Under the pieces are notes generated by a model. It made no database searches. It had not been told where the DNA came from and was given only the letters and a program-made list of their open reading frames with translations. From assembly GCF_003111625.1 (NCBI RefSeq), contig NZ_MZGS01000028.1, positions 62,001-126,000 of the forward strand: DNA of 64,000 nucleotides. The letters run 5' to 3'. Source of the DNA: Methanobrevibacter thaueri (GTDB taxonomy: Archaea; Methanobacteriota; Methanobacteria; Methanobacteriales; Methanobacteriaceae). Shown one piece after another: positions 25,025 to 31,879 of the stretch (the first letter of the stretch is position 1; every line of letters begins with the position of its first letter). The translations under genes were made by a program, and so were the position numbers.

Positions 25025-25060
25025 ATTATGACCATATGGGCATTATGACCATATGACCAT
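25025..25060. promoter_or_regulatory. ATTATGACCATATG iterons, candidate RHH operator
   Basis: Two exact copies of ATTATGACCATATG start at 25025 and 25042, 17 nt apart, and a partial copy (ATGACCAT) follows at 25053. Each has a CATATG centre, so the set also reads as overlapping near-palindromes. It lies between the MCM stop and the RHH start. Confidence 0.55.
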
Positions 25061-25076
25061 GATTTCAAAAGTTACC

Positions 25077-27053
25077 TTATAGAGATTTTTTCACATTTGA
25101 ATATGCAATGTCAAAAATACCCTCACGATTAATGCCTTTCTCATGACATAACATGCCACACTCCATTTCCAAATGCCTCAATGATTCAGCAGATAATGGC
25201 ATACCTTCAATAGCTATATTGCTTTTAATCATATTCTCCATATCAGATATAACATTTAATTCATCTTGTGAATGAATTCCATGTAATGCACCGGCTGTTG
25301 CTAATGTTAATCCTAAACCGCTTAATGCTTCTTTATAGATATCAATAGCTTCAATAGCATCTGTTATTGTAGCTTCTTGTCTGTATTCACATTTTGCTCT
25401 AGCTATTGTTAATCTCTCCAAAGCTTTCAAATCCCTTGGTGTGATTGGTTTTCCGTCACTTGTTTCCAAAGCGGTTTTTCTTGTATTGACATAAAATTCC
25501 CTAAGCAATATTTTTGCATCTTTGCTTAAAACGGGAAAGCAATTTGCCTTCATCCATGTGATATATTTCTTAAACAAATCAATATCTAGAATTTCAGATT
25601 CATCAAGAATGAAATCCTTATTAAGCAATGCATCTGCAAGTTTGGAATCCTTTTCTTTATCAACTTCATCTGTTAAGACAAATATCAAATCAAAACGGGA
25701 TAGATTTGATTCAGGTATATCAAGTTGATCCCGATATAATTTGTAAGGGTCAAACTTACTGTACTTTGGATTTGCACCTGCAAGTATTGATGTTCTAGCT
25801 GACATGACTTGAACGAGCCCTGCTTTTGCTGAGCTAACACTTGACTGTTCCATAGGTTCGTTCAAACTCTTCTGTGCTGACGGTGAAAGCTTGTCATATT
25901 CATCAATACACAATACGCCGGTATCTGCAAGTACTGTTGCACCAGCTTCCATTGTCCATGTCCCTGTCAATTCATCTTTAACGGTCGATACTGTCAATCC
26001 CGCCTGTGATGTATTTGTTCCGGATATTGTAATGTTTTTAGGAGCACGCATTTTCATAGACTGTATCAATTGGGATTTACCTATTCCTGGATCTCCAATC
26101 AATAGCACATGAATTGTCCACCTGTCCATCATGCTGGATTTGAAGCTATCATTTAATGGTCTGTTGCCTTCAAATAATTGAAGAATCAAACCTTTCTTTA
26201 TCATGTCATAACCGTAAACTTCAGGAGCTAAACTGTGCCATAACAATTCAAAAATATTATCCTGTTTAGATAGATTAATTATTTCTTTTACATCTTCTTC
26301 AGATATTCTTGAATCTTCAAAAACATCATCAACGGGAGTAATGTTATGAATATGGATAATAAATTCATGTCCATCACTTCTGCCTTTGACTTTACGTGGT
26401 TCGATTTTGAAAATACCCGTTACATTAACAACATCCCCTACTTTCAGGTTATGAAATGGTGATGCCAGATAATCCAGTACAATAGCTTTGAATTCTCTTG
26501 TGCTGCCACCACCTCTTAACTCTAAAGGTTCCTCCAGTTTCAGTAATCTGTAATTCCTGTAAATACTACTGTCTTTATCAAAAAACATTGATTTACTGGT
26601 TCCTGCACATTGATTGTTCTTACAGAATTTTGGAATCACTTCAGCCTGATTGGGATCGTTAATGTTAACCAGGTTTATTGTTCCACATTCTCTGCAGATG
26701 TAACATGCTTGTTTCAAATCAACTCTCACATCAGTTATGTTTTTAATCATGGCTCTGGTGCTTATCCATTTGTTATTGCTTGTGGCATCTAAATCATGGA
26801 GATTATCTCTTTCAGGCACATTCATGAATTTTAAGGCAACATTGCCAGTATTGAAAATTTCTTCCATCTGATCTATAAATTCATAAATCTGATGTTTCCA
26901 GAAATCTTTTCCTGACTGTTCAATTAGGAATTGATTTAGGCTTTCATAATCAATACTGACTTTACACTGTTTATTTTGAGATTTGAGCTTTTCAATCTCT
27001 TCGGAATGATTGTCCTTAATGTATTTTTTCAACAGTGCTTTACCGCTTGCCAT
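25077..27053 (-). CDS. mcm: MCM replicative helicase of an integrated element
   Basis: 658 aa. An N-terminal domain has a zinc site (Cys117, Cys120, Cys123, with Cys144 and Cys149), followed by an OB-like region. The AAA+ core has Walker A GDPGIGKS (320-327), Walker B LCIDEYD (381-387) and the arginine finger in SRFDLIF. MCM hexamers unwind DNA at replication forks. A gene in this setting, next to small genes and a recombinase, is typical of archaeal proviruses and plasmids that bring their own helicase. The C-terminal winged helix seems short but present. Chromosomal MCM would be elsewhere. Confidence 0.93.
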   Translation of the reverse strand: MASGKALLKKYIKDNHSEEIEKLKSQNKQCKVSIDYESLNQFLIEQSGKDFWKHQIYEFIDQMEEIFNTGNVALKFMNVPERDNLHDLDATSNNKWISTRAMIKNITDVRVDLKQACYICRECGTINLVNINDPNQAEVIPKFCKNNQCAGTSKSMFFDKDSSIYRNYRLLKLEEPLELRGGGSTREFKAIVLDYLASPFHNLKVGDVVNVTGIFKIEPRKVKGRSDGHEFIIHIHNITPVDDVFEDSRISEEDVKEIINLSKQDNIFELLWHSLAPEVYGYDMIKKGLILQLFEGNRPLNDSFKSSMMDRWTIHVLLIGDPGIGKSQLIQSMKMRAPKNITISGTNTSQAGLTVSTVKDELTGTWTMEAGATVLADTGVLCIDEYDKLSPSAQKSLNEPMEQSSVSSAKAGLVQVMSARTSILAGANPKYSKFDPYKLYRDQLDIPESNLSRFDLIFVLTDEVDKEKDSKLADALLNKDFILDESEILDIDLFKKYITWMKANCFPVLSKDAKILLREFYVNTRKTALETSDGKPITPRDLKALERLTIARAKCEYRQEATITDAIEAIDIYKEALSGLGLTLATAGALHGIHSQDELNVISDMENMIKSNIAIEGMPLSAESLRHLEMECGMLCHEKGINREGIFDIAYSNVKKSL

Positions 27054-27078
27054 TGTGAGTTTACTCCATTCAATATAG

Positions 27079-27579
27079 CTATTTCACTTGGACATCACGT
27101 ACAATGAAACTGTAATAGACATAGCTTCCGGTTTTTTCCTTAACCTGAATAGTCATCTCACCTAATCTGTTAACGAATTCACGGTATTCAGCAAGGTTAA
27201 CATTTCTGATGATATTGGATTTACCAACAGAACCTGCATTTTCCAATTCAAGAATACTGGTAATGAAGTCAAATAATACACTGCCTTTACGAATGTTTTT
27301 GTGGATGTCACCATCGTTTTTGAGGTTGACGTTGATTTCAATGTATAATTGGTCATCATCCTGGAAGATGTATAATTTGAATCTGTTCACGGTTTTTTCT
27401 TCACCATCATCATCAAAGGTGTATGAAGTTACAGAAGACATTTCTGGCCTGCCGGTTAAGAGTTTACCATCTTCAAAGTCTTTTAATTCTGCTTTTTCAT
27501 ATCCGTCTGGAATTTCTACAATTTCTTCATAATCAAGTTGTGTATCTGTGAATATAGTTTGTTTATCATTAAAACTCAT
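27079..27579 (-). CDS. Hypothetical element protein, possible OB-fold
   Basis: 166 aa, 25 nt upstream of mcm on the same strand. It is acidic and beta-rich: TSYTFDDDGEEKTVNRFKLY, then QLYIEINVNLKN, then YVYYSFIVRDVQVK. Alternating hydrophobic strands fit an OB-fold such as a single-strand-DNA-binding protein, which would suit a replication operon, but no diagnostic motif is present. The function is inferred from position only. Confidence 0.65.
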   Translation of the reverse strand: MSFNDKQTIFTDTQLDYEEIVEIPDGYEKAELKDFEDGKLLTGRPEMSSVTSYTFDDDGEEKTVNRFKLYIFQDDDQLYIEINVNLKNDGDIHKNIRKGSVLFDFITSILELENAGSVGKSNIIRNVNLAEYREFVNRLGEMTIQVKEKTGSYVYYSFIVRDVQVK

Positions 27580-27612
27580 TTTATCATCTCATTTAAAAAT
27601 ATTAAAGAGGAT

Positions 27613-28173
27613 TTAGTTTGCATCCTCTTTTAAAAATTTTGATTGGCTTTGAATAGTTTTTTCAGCTGTCATTTCTTCAGCACTAACTTCTCCAGCACCT
27701 ATCAGTTCAGCTATTGCACGGTTGGTTGCACGTGTCTTTGCAGTAGACATTATAGTGTGATCGCTCACTTTGTCTTTTCCTTTTTCACTGCGGGAACACA
27801 ATGCATCTGATTCAACACTACGGCCATTAGGTTATGTTGCTCTAACGCAATAGTAAGCTTCACGTACTCTTCCCATTTTGGTCCTTTCAATGTCACGATC
27901 AACAATGTGAGTGTCAACATTGAATGCACGTGATAGCTTTTGCCATGCTGATTTTTTCTTAAAGTGTCTTTTCACTTTAACGTAGTTTCCGTTCTCATCT
28001 TTTTCTTTTACAATAATTTCCTGATAATCTGTTTCATTTAATAATCCTTTACAGAGTTTTTGATAAGCGTCCCATTGTTCAATAGCTACATCAACATTTG
28101 GAACATTATCGGTAGCTATTAATTCAGTTTCTTTAGAAACTTCTGGACTTTCTATAATTTCGGCTTTAACCAT
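27613..28173 (-). pseudogene. Replication/recombination-type element protein split by an in-frame TAA
   Basis: From ATG 28173 (GGTGAT 4 nt upstream) the frame runs to a TAA at 27834-27832 after YYCVRAT, then continues in the same frame with PNGRSVESDALCSRSEKG and ends at 27613 after IMSTAKTRATNRAIAELIGA. The two parts join into one protein of ~186 residues. The region TMSTAKTRATNRAI resembles conserved helices of phage single-strand annealing-type or related proteins, which I name only as a possibility. TAA is not the pyrrolysine codon, so recoding is unlikely. Pseudogene or sequencing error. Confidence 0.7.
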
Positions 28174-28184
28174 TTTATCACCTT

Positions 28185-28319
28185 TTATAATCCTACAGTA
28201 CTTGTTATAATTCCAATCCAACCTATCACTAAAGCAAATAATATGCTGCCAATTAATATTAATCGTGGATTGAGGTTCATCGGTTCAGGTTTAGGATATA
28301 ATCTAACTGGTTTAGACAT
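28185..28319 (-). CDS. Tiny single-span membrane protein (44 aa)
   Basis: ATG 28319 to TAA 28185. A basic Pro-rich N-terminus (MSKPVRLYPKPEPMNLNPR) precedes one hydrophobic helix (LILIGSILFALVIGWIGIIT). It overlaps the end of the upstream 96-aa gene by 8 nt and ends 11 nt before the next start, so it fits tightly in the operon. Function unknown. Confidence 0.6.
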   Translation of the reverse strand: MSKPVRLYPKPEPMNLNPRLILIGSILFALVIGWIGIITSTVGL

Positions 28320-28602
28320 TTTTGTTAGCTCCGTTATTTTTCCTAAATCCAACAATATATGCTTCGCCTCTTCTGAATTTTACAAATCCAATATCACCTT
28401 CAGCCGCATAGTGCATTAATGACAATAGCTTTGCATGAATTTGGGTAACATATGCTTTTTTCCTGCCTTTAACTAATACAGTACCGTTGTCATCAATATG
28501 GAGGATTGTTTGTTCTACATCACATTTGGCAACTTTAATTTCACCATTGTGAGTTAAAATGCCATGGTAATTATCTTGGAATTGATTAACGGTGGTTGTC
28601 AT
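28312..28602 (-). CDS. Hypothetical element protein (96 aa)
   Basis: Start chosen at ATG 28602 with GGAGATGAT just upstream; an in-frame ATG at 28653, which follows GGTGA, would add 17 residues. The protein is mixed alpha/beta with AKCDVEQTILHIDDNGTVLV and a basic tract (KGRKKAYVTQIHAKLL) that could touch nucleic acid. It overlaps the next small gene by 8 nt. Not recognised. Confidence 0.6.
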   Translation of the reverse strand: MTTTVNQFQDNYHGILTHNGEIKVAKCDVEQTILHIDDNGTVLVKGRKKAYVTQIHAKLLSLMHYAAEGDIGFVKFRRGEAYIVGFRKNNGANKNV

Positions 28603-28654
28603 TTGATCATCTCCGTTAATGCAATGTTTTGAAAATGGGGAATAGCTATTCATA

Positions 28655-28759
28655 CTATTCACCTGATTCAATTTTATTAAATAAATCCCACATTCTGTCC
28701 CATATGTTTTTTGGAACTATTACGTGAGGTTCTCCGTCAATGTCTTTCATTTCTATCAT
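28655..28759 (-). CDS. Tiny acidic/aromatic protein (34 aa)
   Basis: ATG 28759 to TAG 28655. The product (MIEMKDIDGEPHVIVPKNIW, then DRMWDLFNKIESGE) is a plausible short helical protein. GGAG precedes the ATG. An upstream in-frame ATG at 28795 would extend it to 46 aa. It ends just before the ATG at 28653 of the next frame. Confidence 0.5.
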   Translation of the reverse strand: MIEMKDIDGEPHVIVPKNIWDRMWDLFNKIESGE

Positions 28760-28805
28760 AATTAAGACTCCTGTTAATGTTTTAATGTTGTTCATCCGTC
28801 TGGTG

Positions 28806-28964
28806 TTAATCAAGTTTCATTATCTTGATTCTGTATGACTTGAAAAATTCCCTTTCACTTTGAATGTTTTCGTTTTCCTGAATTTCAGCAATACATTCTT
28901 CAAGTGCCCTGAAATTATTGAAAATTATTATTTCATTGGGCTTGGGTTTAATTACTTCACACAT
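28806..28964 (-). CDS. Small hypothetical protein (52 aa), first gene of the element operon
   Basis: ATG 28964 to TAA 28806, with GGAGACA 5 nt upstream of the start. The product begins MCEVIKPKPNEIIIFNNF and continues with a charged helix (ALEECIAEIQENENIQSERE). It is the first gene after the 670-bp non-coding region and would be first in the MCM operon. Function unknown. Confidence 0.55.
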   Translation of the reverse strand: MCEVIKPKPNEIIIFNNFRALEECIAEIQENENIQSEREFFKSYRIKIMKLD

Positions 28965-29638
28965 TATGTTTTGTCTCCTGATTTTTCCCTTGTGGGTGTA
29001 TATTCAACAATCTAAAACTCAATGTGGGTCAGAAGTCTTTGAAATAAAAATAGTAGGTTGTTAAAAATAGTTTTCAATTATTTACCGGATATTTAGAGTA
29101 AAATAAGTCTTTTAATTTAAAATGTATAAATATTTATATATTCCTTAAAATAAACTAAATATTGGGTTAAGTTTTGAAAAGTATTAATTTTTAACATCGT
29201 TTGGCGACGTGTCTAATTATTTTTATTTTTCTTACTGACCCATTAGGATTATATTAAAAAATAATATAACTCGTTGTCCACGAAAAATTATTTTTGTATA
29301 ATCCTTTATCATGATCTTTTTTTCTCATTGCTTTTTTTGATATTTTACCTCCAGATATTGATTTTCAAGCCGTACTAAAAAAAAGTTGTACGAGTGTGAA
29401 AAATTGTTCTCACTTCGTAAAATTGCTTTCAGTTAGTAATGGCTAATCATACTTTGTCAAAATGAATATATAAACATTACTATTCTTATTTTAATGAATA
29501 ATATTCAGTAAAAAGAGTTATTTTATATTAAATTGTACACCCTAAAAAAATAATCATCGGTGTTTTGAAAATTGGTGTTTAGAAAAAAATAAGAAAAAAT
29601 GTTGAAATGTATAATTTACATTTTCAACTTAATAATTT
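28965..29638. other. Large non-coding region, candidate replication/control region
   Basis: 674 bp between the MCM operon and the recombinase gene with no credible ORF. It includes a TTTATATATTCC promoter-like run near 29132, a perfect inverted repeat TTATATTA-AAAAA-TAATATAA at 29249-29269, a CGTAC/GTACG hairpin near 29373-29396, and an imperfect hairpin (GTGTGA...TCTCAC) just after it. Such a gap next to MCM is a natural place for an element's origin, but no known origin motif was identified. Confidence 0.45.
29249..29269. repeat. Perfect 8-bp inverted repeat
   Basis: TTATATTA and TAATATAA flank AAAAA. It lies in the control region of the element and may be a protein site or a DNA-unwinding stretch. 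Confidence 0.4.
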
Positions 29639-30745
29639 TTATTTGATATTCATTAAGACTTCCTTTTTAAGCTGTCTGATTTCTTCATCAATACCGTCCA
29701 TTCGTTTTTTATACTCTGCATTTTCCTTTTCCATCTTAATAAACTCTGGAGATTTGACGGTAATCTTTTCAATCTCCTTGCTCATGGTAAGTGCAGGTAA
29801 ATGCTGAATATATTCTTCTTTCAGATCATCAGGATTGGCCATAAAGTAAGCAGTATCAGTTTGGTTTTTAGCCTTTCCCTGCAATTCATTTACCTTTTCC
29901 ATTGGCATGCCGTCATTGTACAATGCGCTTGCATGAAACTTTCTCAGCATGTGGCTGCGGAAACGGTTGTAGTTACCTACTTTACCTAAGTTTAATCTTT
30001 CATTTACAAGTGAAAAGCCATGTGTAAAATAATTAGGGTCTACCTTAAAAAGTCGACGGCGATCAAGTAAAGAGTCTATTCTCCACAGCAGGTAATTGTT
30101 TATTGCAAGAGTTGCTTCAGGACTGCAGAATGTGGTAAAATGTTTTCCTGTTTTTTGTCTTTTGATGTGAAATGTTGGAACTACACCTTCACAGTTACCC
30201 AAATCAGCAATTATATCAAAGATATTGGTTTCGTTTGTGTATTCACTCACTGCCTCAATATAATCTCCGATGGTCAGGTTTAGTGTTTCCATTCTGGCAC
30301 AACCGCTGGACGCCATAAATAATATGATGGGTTTAATTGTTGGTGTAGCCACATCCACGGCCTTTCTGATGATTTCCTTATCAGGCAAGTCTTCAAATTG
30401 TATAGGTGCAGATGTGTTTGCAGCTTTTTTATTTATTGGGGGCAATTCGAAAAGTTCAATTTCATAATACCTGTAGATTACAAGTATAGGTGTGAACATT
30501 GCTTTTACAGTATTCAATGAAAAATTGTCAAGAAGGTATTGCCTGAAGGTCAACAGTCTTCTTTTTAATTTTCTGCGTTTCCATTTTATACCTGCATCTT
30601 CTTCTGCTTCAGCTTCTTCCAAGAGTTCAGTCAAACTCTTTCCACAAAATTCGGTATACTTTTTCACAGCGTGTTTGTAGATTCTCTCCGTTCTCTCGCT
30701 GTGGTTTTTCATAATATGTACTTCTTCAATTAACTCGTTGTCCAT
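29639..30745 (-). CDS. Tyrosine recombinase/integrase
   Basis: 368 aa from ATG 30745, chosen because an AGTGATATT site precedes it; the frame is open to 30793. N-terminal helical core-binding domain (RTERIYKHAVKKYTEF). Catalytic pattern: Arg in SSGCARMETLNL, the H-x-x-R box SHMLRKFHASAL, and the Tyr nucleophile in TDTAYFMANP. These enzymes integrate and excise mobile DNA at att sites. The start lies 41 nt from the repeat at 30787-30923, which is the expected arrangement of an integrase next to its attachment site. Confidence 0.88.
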   Translation of the reverse strand: MDNELIEEVHIMKNHSERTERIYKHAVKKYTEFCGKSLTELLEEAEAEEDAGIKWKRRKLKRRLLTFRQYLLDNFSLNTVKAMFTPILVIYRYYEIELFELPPINKKAANTSAPIQFEDLPDKEIIRKAVDVATPTIKPIILFMASSGCARMETLNLTIGDYIEAVSEYTNETNIFDIIADLGNCEGVVPTFHIKRQKTGKHFTTFCSPEATLAINNYLLWRIDSLLDRRRLFKVDPNYFTHGFSLVNERLNLGKVGNYNRFRSHMLRKFHASALYNDGMPMEKVNELQGKAKNQTDTAYFMANPDDLKEEYIQHLPALTMSKEIEKITVKSPEFIKMEKENAEYKKRMDGIDEEIRQLKKEVLMNIK

Positions 30746-30786
30746 AATATCACTTTCTATTTTTTTAATATTATAGGATTTTAGTG

Positions 30787-30923
30787 AGAGCATTTGACAA
30801 GTAATATTTGTTCGTTAACTATAAAACAAATCTAACTAAAAAGTAGTAGATAATTCATTTACTTTTTAATTTTTTTTGTTCGTATCGTATCGAACAAATT
30901 TCACTAAAAGTAGTAGATAATTT
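30787..30923. repeat. Direct repeat copy B, candidate right end of integrated element
   Basis: Counterpart of copy A (24092-24215), 137 bp with an inserted AT stretch in the middle. It overlaps the last codons of the McrB-like gene, so the C-terminal residues of that protein (KLSTTFSEICSIRYEQ) come from the repeat and not from the AAA family. Confidence 0.65.
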
Positions 30924-31823
30924 GAAGTGCGTTATGCCAACAATATTTGTATTATCTGTCCAATTAGCGCCAACTGGAACTATTCTATAATTCTTATCTA
31001 ATCTTTTATCAGATTCTTCTAAATCTAGATCTGATTTAAAGTCTTTGAAATCCCAATCATCAACATCAATAATAATTTTAACTTCCTTGCCCAAATTTTG
31101 TTTTAAATATTTTTGTAGCACTTCATTTTTTTTATAAGATAATTTAAATATAATTCTCATATCTCCTTGAGATTTAATTCCATTGACAACAATATTGCAA
31201 GGGATTTGACCTTGATTAAAAGGAGTATAATCATAAATGGCTTTATTGGCCATCCATTGTCTATCTTCATATGAGGATTTATTAGATTTTTGAATTAATT
31301 GCATACTCTGTTCTGAATCGATATAATCATCAGACCTTAAATTTCTTAATGAATCATATTCAATTTTTAGATCAATATCTTGATCCTGATTTTCATCAAA
31401 TTTTTCTTTAAAATAATTTTTTAATTCATCACTATAATATTTTAATTGAATTGTTGGATATAAACTCCCCACAGCAGGAATACCATCCACATTCATATTA
31501 AATGTTATTTGAGATTCCTTAATCGGAAATATCCTTTCGAAAAAAATAGGACTAAGAGTCCATGACTGATTACTCCATGATGAAAAATTAGATTTTACTT
31601 GAACTGTTAAGTAATCTTCATCATCATAATAATATTCTTTAAAAAATTTAGAAAACAATTGAGACAATTTTGTTTTACCGGTACCGGAATTACCTGTAAA
31701 TATAACAAACGATTTGACTTTTAAAGATAATAAAAAATTTTCAACAACATATTTATCAAATAAATATCCATTATCTATAAGATACTTATAAAACGAATTT
31801 TCCGAAAAATTTTCTGTTTTCAT
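30855..31823 (-). CDS. McrB-like AAA protein, truncated in the repeat
   Basis: About 322 aa from ATG 31823. Walker A IFTGNSGTGKTKLSQLF near residue 45 is followed by a ~200-residue inserted region and then IVPVGANWTDNTNIVG, the segment that in McrB-like ATPases precedes the Walker B and sensor motifs. The protein should continue with the rest of the AAA core, but from this Gly the frame passes into repeat sequence and stops after ~26 codons. Walker B, sensors and Arg finger are missing, so ATP hydrolysis is unlikely. It follows the DrmE-like gene and probably belonged to the defence operon. Confidence 0.8.
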   Translation of the reverse strand: MKTENFSENSFYKYLIDNGYLFDKYVVENFLLSLKVKSFVIFTGNSGTGKTKLSQLFSKFFKEYYYDDEDYLTVQVKSNFSSWSNQSWTLSPIFFERIFPIKESQITFNMNVDGIPAVGSLYPTIQLKYYSDELKNYFKEKFDENQDQDIDLKIEYDSLRNLRSDDYIDSEQSMQLIQKSNKSSYEDRQWMANKAIYDYTPFNQGQIPCNIVVNGIKSQGDMRIIFKLSYKKNEVLQKYLKQNLGKEVKIIIDVDDWDFKDFKSDLDLEESDKRLDKNYRIVPVGANWTDNTNIVGITHFKLSTTFSEICSIRYEQKKLKSK

Positions 31824-31879
31824 AATAACACCCATACAAGAATTAAACTATATTAAATTTTTACAATCATTATTTTAAG

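Noticed and set aside
27832-27834. Recoded stop (pyrrolysine-type) in the element protein
   Set aside because: The codon is TAA, and pyrrolysine uses TAG. Methanobrevibacter-type organisms are also not known for it.
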